From assembly GCF_024436065.1 (NCBI RefSeq), contig NZ_JANFNS010000001.1:186001-250000 (forward strand): a stretch of 64,000 bases of DNA, read 5' to 3'. Each line of letters starts with the position of its first letter. Position 1 is the stretch's first letter. The translations under genes were made by a program, and so were the position numbers. Of this stretch, positions 18,008-26,769 are shown in pieces. The notes below the pieces were generated by a model that saw nothing but the letters and a program-made list of their open reading frames with translations, did no database searches and was not told the DNA's origin. Origin of the DNA: Saccharibacillus sp. JS10. GTDB lineage: Bacteria; Bacillota; Bacilli; Paenibacillales; Paenibacillaceae.

Positions 18008-19957
18008 ATGAACAAAATATTATCTTCACCGCATATCACTCGAAAGCCCGATCGTTTATTCGTAGCGTCGGTCAGCATTCTATTTGCTAAACTTCTGATG
18101 CTACGCGGATTTTTCTTCGGGCATTATGAATTTAGCGGGATGTTTATCGACTTATTTACCGCGATCGGTGTGGTATGTATATTCGAATTGATCGTACCGC
18201 GCCGGGTTCGTTTCATATCGGCGTGGAGCGTCAACATCTTACTATCGGCTGTCTTTTTCTCAGCGGCAGTCTATCATTCTTATTTCGGTTCCGTCCCGAC
18301 TTATGTTGTACTCGGTTCGCTGGGTCAGGTCCCGGAAGTCGGCAATATGGTCGGAGGTCTGATCAAACCCGCATTTTTCTTGTTTTTCGCCGATTTACTT
18401 GCTTTCGTGATTTCGATTGCTGTACTCAAAGTTCGTTCTCGCAAAGGATTATCCTTCCACAAACCGCGTCGTTCCCGATCGAATTGGGAAGGTAAAGCGA
18501 CTCGGATGAGCCGGATCGTCGTATCGGTTGCTCTGATTGTATGTTTACTATTGTCAGGCGTATGGATCAATCGCAGTGTAGCGATCAGTAACGAGATTGT
18601 ACGTGCGGAGAATGTAGGCTTTATCAATTATCAAGTCAGCACAGCGATTGAAAAACGCAAAGAACGGGATTTCCTTGAATCGACTTCTCCAGAAGAAGTA
18701 CAGCGTCAAGTGAAGCAATTGCAACAATCGTTCCCGTACACAGAAGACGCTACATCCAATGCTAAAAGTCAATATTTTGGCGTTGCAAAAGGGATGAATG
18801 TCGTCGTCGTACAGATGGAATCGTTCCAAAACTTTTTGATTAACTATAAGCTCGATGGAAAAGAAGTCACACCTAACCTCAACGCACTCATGAAAAAAAG
18901 CTTCTATTTCCCGCATGTGTATCAGCAGATCGGACAAGGGAATACTTCCGATGCTGAGTTTATTTCGAATACGTCGATCTATCCGACTGCGGACATCGCG
19001 ATGTCTACCGGTTATGGAGATCGCAAAATTCCAAGCTCTCCAAAATTATTAGCAGAAAAAGGTTATCAAACCGCGACGTTCCAAATCAATAACGCTTCGT
19101 TTTGGAATCGAAATCAATTGTATCCGGCGCTTGGTTTCCAAAATTTTTATGACAAACCAAGCTACGAAAACGATAAGTTCAACAATTTTGGCGCATCAGA
19201 TGAAGAAATGTACAAAGTCGGTTTAGAAAAAATCGATGAAATGACGGCGGACGGGTCGAATTTTTATACGCAATTTGTGACCACTTCCAGTCATGCGCCT
19301 TTTGATGTACCGGAACAATTTCAACAATTCGAGATTCCTGAACGCTTGCAAGGTACGCAGCTTGGCAGATATCTGAATGCTCAACATTATACGGATTATG
19401 CGTTAGGTAAGCTGATCGACGGGCTCAAAGAAAAAGGATTATGGGACAATACTGTATTGATGGTCTACGGCGACCACGGTGGATTGTCTACCGCAGATAA
19501 TGATCCGAAGTGGGTGTCCGACATGCTTGGGATTTCATACGATGCGAATGCGAGTCGATTTAATATTCCATTAGGTATTCACGTGCCGGGTGTGGAAAAA
19601 GGTAAAGAAGTTAAGCTTGCAGGCGGACAGATGGATTTTGTTCCGACTCTGATGAATTTACTTGGCATTTCGTTGGAACAAGAATCGTACACGGCATTCG
19701 GTCGAGATCTGCTGAATACGGATCGCAACGTAGCAGGTATCCGATATTATCTGCCAACCGGTTCTTTTGTCGGGGATAACATCTTATTTATTCCAGGTAA
19801 AGGATTTGAAGACGGAACCGCAATCTCTTTGGATACGCATGAACCGATTACCGATCTTGAGCCTTACCGTGAAGATTACGAACATATATTGAAGTTAATG
19901 AAATTATCTGATGATTATGTCAAAGTATTGCCTAGACGTGGTTTCGGTGCCAATTAG
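18008..19957 (+). CDS. Lipoteichoic acid synthase family protein (LtaS-like sulfatase fold)
   Basis: A 649-residue polytopic protein. Five hydrophobic segments lie within residues 15-195, followed by an extracellular sulfatase-fold domain from about 250. The catalytic threonine is Thr313 in GQGNTSDAEF; VVVQMESFQ (metal-binding Glu), VYGDHGG (Asp/His pair) and TSSHAPFD are typical of LtaS enzymes. It polymerises glycerol phosphate from phosphatidylglycerol onto a lipid anchor at the outer membrane face. The promoter at 17938-17966 gives it its own transcript. Confidence 0.93.
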   Translation: MNKILSSPHITRKPDRLFVASVSILFAKLLMLRGFFFGHYEFSGMFIDLFTAIGVVCIFELIVPRRVRFISAWSVNILLSAVFFSAAVYHSYFGSVPTYVVLGSLGQVPEVGNMVGGLIKPAFFLFFADLLAFVISIAVLKVRSRKGLSFHKPRRSRSNWEGKATRMSRIVVSVALIVCLLLSGVWINRSVAISNEIVRAENVGFINYQVSTAIEKRKERDFLESTSPEEVQRQVKQLQQSFPYTEDATSNAKSQYFGVAKGMNVVVVQMESFQNFLINYKLDGKEVTPNLNALMKKSFYFPHVYQQIGQGNTSDAEFISNTSIYPTADIAMSTGYGDRKIPSSPKLLAEKGYQTATFQINNASFWNRNQLYPALGFQNFYDKPSYENDKFNNFGASDEEMYKVGLEKIDEMTADGSNFYTQFVTTSSHAPFDVPEQFQQFEIPERLQGTQLGRYLNAQHYTDYALGKLIDGLKEKGLWDNTVLMVYGDHGGLSTADNDPKWVSDMLGISYDANASRFNIPLGIHVPGVEKGKEVKLAGGQMDFVPTLMNLLGISLEQESYTAFGRDLLNTDRNVAGIRYYLPTGSFVGDNILFIPGKGFEDGTAISLDTHEPITDLEPYREDYEHILKLMKLSDDYVKVLPRRGFGAN

Positions 19958-20001
19958 TTTTAATCGGTTTTTCAAATCGTAGAGAAGAGGTACACGCGTA
20001 G

Positions 20002-20598
20002 ATGTATGATCCAAAAGAAATTGTTCGTTGCCGCTGGGTCAATGACGATCCGCTCTATATTCGTTATCATGACGAAGAATGGGGTGTACCCAATCACGAC
20101 GATCAGAAGTGGTTTGAACTATTGACACTTGAAGGCGCGCAAGCCGGGCTTAGTTTTTATACTGTATTAAAAAAGCGGCAGCGTTATCGCGAAGTGATGG
20201 ATGATTTTGATCCGGAACTTGTTGCGCAGTATGATGCAGCCAAGATCGAAAACCTATTGCAAGACGCCGGCATTATCCGTCATCGCGGCAAACTGAATGC
20301 TACGGTCAAAAATGCTCAAGCTTTTTTGCGTGTTCAACAAGAGTTCGGCAGCTTTGATCATTATATATGGGCATTTGTATCCGGTGTACCGATTGTTAAC
20401 CATCATCAAGTGCCGGGAGATGTTCCGGGAAGCAATGAACTTTCGGATCGCCTAAGCAAAGATTTGAAAAAAAGAGGATTTACTTTCGTCGGAAGTACGA
20501 TCTGTTATGCTCTTATGCAAGCTTCGGGAATGATTGATGATCATTGGGAATATTGTATATGTCGTACCCGGCATAATACCGAGTCGCAAGAAGCTTGA
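20002..20598 (+). CDS. tag: DNA-3-methyladenine glycosylase I (Tag)
   Basis: A 198-residue protein closely following the Tag family: RCRWVNDDPLYIRYHDEEWG at the N-terminus, FELLTLEGAQAGLSF, the catalytic-pocket Glu and Trp residues, and zinc-binding residues (Cys at the N-terminus; HxxxC-type end HWEYCICR). It removes 3-methyladenine from alkylated DNA. AGAAGAGG lies about 13 nt before the ATG. Confidence 0.94.
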   Translation: MYDPKEIVRCRWVNDDPLYIRYHDEEWGVPNHDDQKWFELLTLEGAQAGLSFYTVLKKRQRYREVMDDFDPELVAQYDAAKIENLLQDAGIIRHRGKLNATVKNAQAFLRVQQEFGSFDHYIWAFVSGVPIVNHHQVPGDVPGSNELSDRLSKDLKKRGFTFVGSTICYALMQASGMIDDHWEYCICRTRHNTESQEA

Positions 20599-20664
20599 AG
20601 CGGGTAATAAAGGATAGATGTACAAGCAAACAAGCTCTGCTATGGCGAAAGGGGTCGGATAACG

Positions 20665-20820
20665 ATGAAAGTCATGATTACTCAACAAGAAGCAATGCAA
20701 CGGAAAATTTGGAGTCAAATTATCGCCATGTTCGGATTAGATCCGGACAAAGATTATTGGGAAACGGAACAGTTTATTTTGACCGAAGAACAAGCTCGCG
20801 AAGTTGGACTGATTCGTTAG
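20665..20820 (+). CDS. Small conserved-looking protein, 51 residues, unknown function
   Basis: A short frame from ATG 20665 (AAAGGGG 11-15 nt upstream) to TAG 20820 encodes MKVMITQQEAMQRKIW and ends EEQAREVGLIR. It is acidic and helical with WETEQFILTEEQARE in its second half; no membrane segment or Cys. It lies between tag and a strong terminator in the same direction, which supports it being translated. I do not recognise the family. Confidence 0.6.
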   Translation: MKVMITQQEAMQRKIWSQIIAMFGLDPDKDYWETEQFILTEEQAREVGLIR

Positions 20821-20840
20821 ATTTAACAAATCATGAATAG

Positions 20841-20895
20841 CAACAAAAAAGCTGTCGGCGTCGCAATCAAGCGATACCGGCAGCTTTTTTGTTGA
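20841..20895. terminator. Bidirectional terminator between the 51-residue gene and the c-di-GMP gene
   Basis: AAAAAAGCTGTCGG...TCGC and GCGA...CCGGCAGCTTTTTT form a long stem with A tracts on the left and T tracts on the right, so it can end transcripts arriving from either side. Confidence 0.85.
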
Positions 20896-20929
20896 TCAAG
20901 CGATCAAGCATAAATACAATTATTGCTCC

Positions 20930-22585
20930 TTACATAACATAAGGGCGCGTTGCGTCTGGGAACCAAATATTTGGTAGATCCCCTACGCTCATTGGACGAC
21001 AAATCAAGTATCCTTGAATGCCTGGGCAGCCCATATTCATCAGTTGAATGAGCTGCTCACCGTCTTCGACGCCTTCCGCGACGACATCCAAATTCATTGC
21101 ACGCGCCATCGCGAGAAGCGCTGAGATCACGGCTGGATTCATCTGTACAATAAAGGAACGATCCAGCTTAAATTTATCGATCGGAATTTGAGACAAAATA
21201 CCAAGTGACGAATATCCGGTTCCAAAATCATCAAGTGAAATCGTATAACCTTGCGCTCGAAGTTGTTCCAAAATCAAGCAAATTTCTTCGAGGTTTCGCA
21301 TCACGAGTGATTCGGTGACTTCCAAATCAAAATGCCTGGAAGGCACGCCTTCTTCGGTAAGAATCGTATTCAGACGTTCAACGAAATATTCTTCTTCAAA
21401 TTGTACACGCGAAATATTTACTGCGATCCGTACATCCGGTCCGAACTTTTCACGGATAGCCGGTAAATCGCGGCAAGCTTGCCGGATCACCCACTCGCCG
21501 ATCGGAACAATAAGCCCGGTTTCTTCTGCTACCGGAATAAAATCAGCAGGCGAGACCATTCGGGTATGACCCAAATTCCAACGCAGGAGTGCTTCAACTT
21601 CAACCACTTTATTTTGTGAAGCGTCGAAGATCGGTTGATAATGCAAGATCAATTCATCACGTTCGATACAATGGTTTAGCGCGATCTCGTAGTCGAATTT
21701 AAGGACCTGATCGTAACGTAAATCTTCATTATATTCATGGTAACGGTTGCGACCTTTGCTTTTGGCATAATAGAGCGCAATATCTGCTTGTCTTAACAAG
21801 ACTGATAATTCGGAACGTTCAGCAGATACGGCAATCCCTACGCTTGCACTCACGCGTACCGAACGTCCTTTTAAGATAAAAGGCTCGTCCAGCACTTCAA
21901 GAATCCGTTTGGCTTGTTCTGCGGATTTTAAAATAGGGGTGTCGCAAACGATAATAAATTCGTCGGCACCTTGACGCGCAATCGCATAAGGCGAATCAAA
22001 AGCTTTGCGGAAACGCTGCGCGACTTCGATCAGCAAGATATCGCCGGTTTCATGACCCAGCGCATCGTTGATACTTTTAAAGTTATCGAGATCGATTAAG
22101 AAAAGACCGAACGATTTATGCAAAAATTCGTAAAGAAAACGTCGATTGAACAATTGAGTCAATTCGTCATGATACGCGTAATGATGCAAATGTTGCCGAT
22201 CTTCCGCACGGGTAATATGATCGCGAGTCATACAAGTGATCGCTTGTATGTTGCCATGCTCGTCAAAGATTGGAGACAAAATACTTTCGCCGCTCAGTGA
22301 TCCTGTTGGCAACAAAGCTCCGTCAGCAAACCGAATACTTTCGCCTTTCTCAATGACTTTCATATATTTGTGATGCAGATATTTTCCCATTTCCGGTTCG
22401 TGCGTAAATACTTCTTCGAAAGTTCGTCCCATATGTTGAGGTCCAATATGACTGATTTCAGCGGCAGCTCGATTCACATAACGATATCGAAAATGCTTAC
22501 CGTCCCAATCCATAACATATAAAGAATCCTCCAGCGCATGAAGGTATTGGGCAAGATCTGATGCTTGGTCTTTCATTTGTGTCAT
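20930..22585 (-). CDS. PAS-GGDEF-EAL c-di-GMP signalling protein with degenerate GGDEF
   Basis: A 551-residue cytoplasmic protein. A PAS domain (about 8-125) is followed by GGDEF (about 135-290) and EAL (about 305-545). The active-site loop reads GADEF (Gly206-Ala207-Asp208-Glu209-Phe210) instead of GGDEF, so cyclase activity is doubtful. The EAL part is intact: VEALLRW, NISRVQF, EVTESL, DDFGTGYSSL and EGVED. The net activity is probably c-di-GMP hydrolysis, with PAS sensing and possible GTP regulation through GADEF. AAGGAGGG precedes the ATG. It is monocistronic, between two terminated units. Confidence 0.92.
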   Translation of the reverse strand: MTQMKDQASDLAQYLHALEDSLYVMDWDGKHFRYRYVNRAAAEISHIGPQHMGRTFEEVFTHEPEMGKYLHHKYMKVIEKGESIRFADGALLPTGSLSGESILSPIFDEHGNIQAITCMTRDHITRAEDRQHLHHYAYHDELTQLFNRRFLYEFLHKSFGLFLIDLDNFKSINDALGHETGDILLIEVAQRFRKAFDSPYAIARQGADEFIIVCDTPILKSAEQAKRILEVLDEPFILKGRSVRVSASVGIAVSAERSELSVLLRQADIALYYAKSKGRNRYHEYNEDLRYDQVLKFDYEIALNHCIERDELILHYQPIFDASQNKVVEVEALLRWNLGHTRMVSPADFIPVAEETGLIVPIGEWVIRQACRDLPAIREKFGPDVRIAVNISRVQFEEEYFVERLNTILTEEGVPSRHFDLEVTESLVMRNLEEICLILEQLRAQGYTISLDDFGTGYSSLGILSQIPIDKFKLDRSFIVQMNPAVISALLAMARAMNLDVVAEGVEDGEQLIQLMNMGCPGIQGYLICRPMSVGDLPNIWFPDATRPYVM

Positions 22586-22730
22586 TTTATAAAAGCCCTC
22601 CTTATCCGCCTACAACCGAGATACCTAATTTATATAGTCCTATCATACTATGTGTAGGCGTCCACGCAAAGGGAAGAAAGGAGGATAGCCTCATCTTTAT
22701 TGAAAAGAATTTTTCTCATTTTAGCAGAAC

Positions 22731-22756
22731 GTTTGATGCTTATTGACAACGGGTAA
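22731..22756 (+). promoter_or_regulatory. Sigma-B-like promoter
   Basis: GTTTGA (22731-22736), 14 nt, then GGGTAA (22751-22756) matches the Bacillus sigma-B consensus GTTTAA-N12-14-GGGTAW at 11 of 12 positions, 34 nt upstream of a general-stress gene. Whether this organism has sigma-B cannot be told from the window. Confidence 0.6.
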
Positions 22757-22790
22757 AAAAAGGAAACGACAATATCGGGAGGAATAGCAG

Positions 22791-23504
22791 ATGATTAAAA
22801 AAATCTCAGCCACTTTCGAACGAGAAGAACAAGCGATTCAAGCGATTCATGATCTGCAAACAGCCGGCTATAGCCAAGACGATATCTCTATCGTAACCAA
22901 AGACCGCAAAGAATCCGAAGCACTGCGAACCGAAACCGGTACAAAAGCGCCAGAAGGATTAACCGCAGGAGCGATTACAGGCGGAACACTCGGCGGAGCG
23001 GCAGGCGTCATCGCAAGTCTGGGGGCTCTAGCCATTCCGGGCATTGGACCTCTTCTTGCAGCTGGACCGATTGCAGCCGGGCTTGCCGGAGCAACAGTGG
23101 GAGCCGGAATCGGCGGACTAACTGGAGGATTTATTGGTCTGGGTATTCCGGAAAAAGAAGCGGAATATTACGATGAACGTGTACATGAAGGCGACGTACT
23201 CGTCATGGTCGATGAAGACGAAGCGATGCGTAGTCAAATCTACGAAATCTTTGAGCGTAACGGGGCGAATAATACCTCGTACTTCGACCCCGCCGGAACT
23301 TCACGTACTTCAGGCATGGCGCCTGTGGACGAACGAGTCCCGCCAGCCGGTGTAGATTCCAATACGTTAGAAAATTCATCTGAGAAAGACCGTTCGGCTT
23401 ACGATCAATCCGATGATATTGATTTTCGTGATACGACCGACCCAACACGTCAAGCTTCAAACTTAATCATCGGACAAAACGACCGCCCTTACAAAGGCGA
23501 ATAA
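22791..23504 (+). CDS. General stress protein with YflT (GSP17M) domain
   Basis: A 237-residue protein. The first about 50 residues (SATFEREEQAIQAIHDLQTA, YSQDDISIVTKD) match the heat-induced YflT/GSP17M domain. A Gly/Ala-rich hydrophobic hairpin follows (about 62-120), then a YxERVxEGDVLVMV strand (about 122-140) and a polar tail rich in Asp, Ser and Thr. GGGAGG lies 8 nt before the ATG. The sigma-B-like promoter upstream fits a general stress role; the biochemical function of the domain is unknown. Confidence 0.85.
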   Translation: MIKKISATFEREEQAIQAIHDLQTAGYSQDDISIVTKDRKESEALRTETGTKAPEGLTAGAITGGTLGGAAGVIASLGALAIPGIGPLLAAGPIAAGLAGATVGAGIGGLTGGFIGLGIPEKEAEYYDERVHEGDVLVMVDEDEAMRSQIYEIFERNGANNTSYFDPAGTSRTSGMAPVDERVPPAGVDSNTLENSSEKDRSAYDQSDDIDFRDTTDPTRQASNLIIGQNDRPYKGE

Positions 23505-23553
23505 ATCACCAAAAAAGCCGACTGCTGGATATACAGTCGGCTTTTTTGGTGAT
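23505..23553. terminator. Terminator with 20-bp perfect stem
   Basis: Positions 23505-23524 and 23534-23553 are exact inverted repeats around a 9-nt loop, with an A tract in the left arm and a T tract in the right. Ends the stress-protein transcript. Confidence 0.9.
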
Positions 23554-23558
23554 TTGGT

Positions 23559-23711
23559 GGGGGAATCGAGGATACTGCGAGAGAAATTTGTTGCGGTCGC
23601 TTGTTGAAATTGGGAAAAGAGATTGAAGTTGTAGTTGATTGTTCCCGATTTCAAAGGCGAACATTCCATTCCTAAACTGAATTTATCTCTCCATCAGCTC
23701 GCTTCTAGTTA
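23559..23711 (+). repeat. Dispersed palindromic element, copy A
   Basis: Homologous to copy B at 63107-63300 (opposite strand). Shared blocks are GCGGTCGC, GTTGAA-TTGGGAAAA, and the 20-bp stretch TTCAAAGGCGAACATTCCA. Its ends (GAATCGAGGATACTGCGAGAG...AAATT and the reverse complement of AATTTATCTCTCC...GCTTC) are imperfect inverted repeats. It contains no ORF of note. Together with copy C and a small hairpin it fills the 440-bp space between the stress gene and the MFS gene. Confidence 0.7.
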
Positions 23712-23733
23712 CTGTAGTTTTGGAACGAAAAAA

Positions 23734-23758
23734 CGACGGAAAGTAACCGTCGCTTTTT
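23734..23758. terminator. Short hairpin with T tracts on both strands
   Basis: CGACGG and CCGTCG pair around AAAGTAA, with AAAAAA before and CTTTTT after. It could terminate leftward transcripts of the MFS gene or rightward read-through; it lies between element copies A and C. Confidence 0.55.
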
Positions 23759-23778
23759 CTTTTAAACTCTATTCAATG

Positions 23779-23926
23779 TTAGAAACCGCGCAGCAGCGGA
23801 GGAAGAAATTCAGAGAAAAACGCCTTTGAACTCGGAAAATTCCTTGCTCCAATCCAATTCCATTTTCCGAGTGAAACAGCGTTTTGAACCAATTTCTTCC
23901 GAAGCGTCTTCCAAAGCGGTTCCTAA
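23779..23926 (-). repeat. Dispersed palindromic element, copy C
   Basis: A 148-bp element bounded by inverted ends TTAGAAACCGC (23779-23789) and GCGGTTCCTAA (23916-23926), then GGAAGAAATT / AATTTCTTCC further in. Internal GCCTTTGAACTCGGAAAATT and CCAATCCAATTCC correspond to blocks of copy B, in the same plus-strand orientation. No coding potential seen. Confidence 0.65.
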
Positions 23927-23943
23927 CGCATCAAAGTAACATT

Positions 23944-25158
23944 TTACGCCGAAGCTTTTGAAGCATCCTGATGCGATACGGTCGAACTTTTACGCTGACG
24001 TTGTTCTCTACGATGATATAGTCCGTAATATACGGCGAGCGAAAGAAGAACCGTCACGCCTCCGACAGCGTACATTGCCGAGTACCCCGCAGAAGAAGCT
24101 AGACGTCCAAGTAGATAAGAACCTAATCCATAACCAAGATCGAAAAATACGAAGTAGGTTCCGGTCGCAAGCCCGCTACGGTGTGCGGGAGCCGATTGGA
24201 TCGCAAGGGTTTGGAAACTTGGGATGATCGCGCCGTAACCTAGGCCGATAATCGCCGCTGTAATCAAGAAAAAGGTTGCCGAATGCGCTTGGCTTAACGC
24301 GATCATGCCAATCGCAAATAAAGCGATACCCGGATAGACCAGCATATGCGCGCCGCGACGGTCGAACCATCTTCCGGTAAACGGGCGAGAAAGCAGGACC
24401 ATCGCTGCAAATACGATGAAGAAATAACTCGCAATACTTTTGAGTCCCAAAGAATTCGCATAGACCGAGATGAAAGTCGAGATAGCTCCGTAAGCGAATG
24501 CAATCAGAAAACCTGCCGATGCAATCGGAATCGCGCGGAATTCGATAAACCGTTGAATATGCCACGCGCTTAATTCACTAGGTTTACGTTCGTGCTCTGG
24601 AATATGACTAATTACGCCGAATAAACAAGCCAAAGCTGCAAAGATCGTGATGCAGATAAATAACACCGGATACCCTGCATTTGACGATACCGACAACCCG
24701 ATAAAAGGTCCAAACACCATAGCTAGACTCATAAATAGGGTGAAGTATCCAATACCTTCGCCTTTGCGTTCACGCGGAATGACGTCCAAGACGACGGTAG
24801 ACGTCGTAGTCGCTGCAACCCCGAATGAAATACCGTGTACGAAGCGAAGAACAAGCAACAATGTATAGTTGGGTACCCATAGATACAAAAAGCTGCATAA
24901 AGCAAACATAATAACCGAGATCACAAGAAGCTTTTTACGGTTGATTTCATCCAGCCATTTGCCTGTTAACGGACGAAAAATAACAGCCGCAATAACGAAT
25001 ACGGTTGTCACGAGCCCGATTCCGTTTTGACTGCCACCCAATTCATTTAACGCGTATTCCGGCAAAGTTACCGCTAAAATATAAAAGTTAATAAAAATAA
25101 AAAAACTACTAAAACTGATGGTCAAAAAATTACGGCTCCATAACGATTGTTTTTCCAA
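23944..25158 (-). CDS. MFS transporter, 12 transmembrane segments
   Basis: A 404-residue major facilitator with about 12 hydrophobic segments and a motif A-like loop GKWLDEINRKKLLV between TM2 and TM3; the second half has GRWFDRRGAHMLV. A TTG at 25158 is chosen as start because AGGAGG (25168-25173) lies 9 nt upstream; an in-frame ATG at 25212 would add 18 residues without a ribosome binding site and lead into a basic stretch. The Lys/Arg-rich C-terminus is cytoplasmic. Likely a drug or metabolite exporter; the substrate is unknown. Confidence 0.85.
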   Translation of the reverse strand: MEKQSLWSRNFLTISFSSFFIFINFYILAVTLPEYALNELGGSQNGIGLVTTVFVIAAVIFRPLTGKWLDEINRKKLLVISVIMFALCSFLYLWVPNYTLLLVLRFVHGISFGVAATTTSTVVLDVIPRERKGEGIGYFTLFMSLAMVFGPFIGLSVSSNAGYPVLFICITIFAALACLFGVISHIPEHERKPSELSAWHIQRFIEFRAIPIASAGFLIAFAYGAISTFISVYANSLGLKSIASYFFIVFAAMVLLSRPFTGRWFDRRGAHMLVYPGIALFAIGMIALSQAHSATFFLITAAIIGLGYGAIIPSFQTLAIQSAPAHRSGLATGTYFVFFDLGYGLGSYLLGRLASSAGYSAMYAVGGVTVLLSLAVYYGLYHRREQRQRKSSTVSHQDASKASA

Positions 25159-25367
25159 GATGATAGGCCTCCTAAATCTTATCCATAAACGAATATTTAA
25201 TTGTCTTAACAAGTATATCGTTTAACCTCAACCTTTGTCAATTTCAGTCTTTTTTGATCAAGGTCGTGAAGAACAGGGGGAGTTAAGGTTCGTTTTTGCC
25301 GATCTTATGATATGCTGAAACTATCTAATATGTTGACGAAAAAACGTTGAAGAACGGAGGATTATTC

Positions 25368-25790
25368 ATGTCGGAAGAAGTGAGCCGAGTGCACCGGATT
25401 CCTTTTAGTCGTATTCGCGGCGTGCTGGGGATTAGGCAGAAGATTACGAATGTATACGCGGATCATGTGAATCAATGCGTCGTTGTCGAAACAGACAAAA
25501 ACGTGCGAATTCCAAGTACGATCATTGAAGTGAAAAATACGTATCTCGATGTGCGAACGGTGAGCGCCGAAGAATATAACCGAATGCCTTACACGCCTAA
25601 CGTAACCGATAAATTAAAAGCCTTATTGGACGAAGCTGAGCGGGAAGTGTTAAGACAAAGTCTGCATGAGGCAATCGGAAAAGCGGAACATCGTCTGCAA
25701 ACGGAGTTGTCGGAATCGGAACGTTTGGAACAAGAACGCTTTTTGAAAAGCGCCCGTAGAGCGTTCAACAAGCTGAATGGCGATTTATAA
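25368..25790 (+). CDS. Hypothetical protein, 140 residues
   Basis: Not recognised. The start at 25368 is fixed by CGGAGG 8-9 nt upstream; a TTG at 25347 in the same frame lies before that site. The N-terminal half looks like beta strands (HRIPFSRIRGVLGIRQ, QCVVVETDKNVRIP), the C-terminal half is a charged helix, residues about 75-140 (LLDEAEREVLRQSLHEAIGK, ERLEQERFLKSARRAFNKL). No membrane segment or Cys-rich motif. Lies 85 nt upstream of the YebC-family gene in the same direction. Confidence 0.75.
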   Translation: MSEEVSRVHRIPFSRIRGVLGIRQKITNVYADHVNQCVVVETDKNVRIPSTIIEVKNTYLDVRTVSAEEYNRMPYTPNVTDKLKALLDEAEREVLRQSLHEAIGKAEHRLQTELSESERLEQERFLKSARRAFNKLNGDL

Positions 25791-25875
25791 CTTGTTCCAA
25801 TCTCTTTTTCAGGCTACAATAAATAGGTGTGAAATTTAGGACATAACCAATCAATGGAAAGCGAGCGGGATAGAT

Positions 25876-26598
25876 ATGGGTCGTAAATGGAATAATATTA
25901 AGGAAAAAAAAGCTTCCAAAGATGCTAACACTAGCCGGGTTTATGCAAAATTCGGCGTTGAAATTTATGTAGCAGCCAAAAAAGGCGAGCCGGACCCGGA
26001 ATCGAACCGTGCACTTAAAGTCGTGCTGGAACGTGCGAAGACGTATAATGTACCGAAAGCGATTATTGATCGTGCGATGGATAAAGCAAAAGGTAGCGGC
26101 GACGAGACGTATACCGAGCTTCGTTATGAAGGATTCGGTCCGAACGGATCGATGGTTATCGTGGATGCGCTGACGAACAACGTCAACCGCACAGCATCCG
26201 ATGTTCGTTCGGCTTTTAACAAAAACGGAGGTAATCTCGGCGTAAGCGGATCGGTCGCTTATATGTTCGACGAGACAGCCGTAATCGGTATTGAAGGCAA
26301 GACCGAAGAAGAAGTGCTTGAACTGTTGATGGAAGCAGATGTCGATGCACGCGATATTTTGACCGAAGATGAAGCGGTTATCATTTATTCAGCGCCAGAT
26401 CAATTCCACGCCGTGCAAGAAGCGCTTCGCGCAGCTGGAATCGAAGAGTTTACGGTAGCTGAAATTACGATGTTGCCTCAGACTTTTGTATCGCTGGATG
26501 CAGAGTCGGAAAAGCAATTCGAGAAAATGATCGACGCGATCGAAGATTTGGAAGATGTTCAACAAGTCTATCATAACGTTGATTCTGAAGAAGAATAA
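25876..26598 (+). CDS. yeeN: YebC/PmpR family regulator (YeeN type)
   Basis: A 240-residue protein beginning [20 protein letters not shown], the YeeN branch of the YebC family (YebC proper usually begins MAGHSKWANIKH). The family signature region [20 protein letters not shown] and [20 protein letters not shown] is intact. Family members act as DNA-binding regulators, and some assist translation at proline stretches; the exact role here is unknown. A strong terminator follows, so the gene is probably monocistronic. Confidence 0.92.
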   Translation: MGRKWNNIKEKKASKDANTSRVYAKFGVEIYVAAKKGEPDPESNRALKVVLERAKTYNVPKAIIDRAMDKAKGSGDETYTELRYEGFGPNGSMVIVDALTNNVNRTASDVRSAFNKNGGNLGVSGSVAYMFDETAVIGIEGKTEEEVLELLMEADVDARDILTEDEAVIIYSAPDQFHAVQEALRAAGIEEFTVAEITMLPQTFVSLDAESEKQFEKMIDAIEDLEDVQQVYHNVDSEEE

Positions 26599-26612
26599 GC
26601 GGATTTTCCAAA

Positions 26613-26646
26613 GCGGAATAGCCTCAAATGGCTATTCCGTTTTTTC
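26613..26646 (+). terminator. Intrinsic terminator after yeeN
   Basis: CGGAATAGCC and GGCTATTCCG pair around TCAAAT, followed by TTTTTT. Confidence 0.92.
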
Positions 26647-26769
26647 GTATCATCGACTATATATCTTATCCGTTGCTTTTTAACTTAGTCGGTATGTCCC
26701 GTAGGCGATCCTTTAACTTTCATGTAAAATAAAAACAAATCTCAGCGGTAGAAAGGAAGGGTTAAGCTT

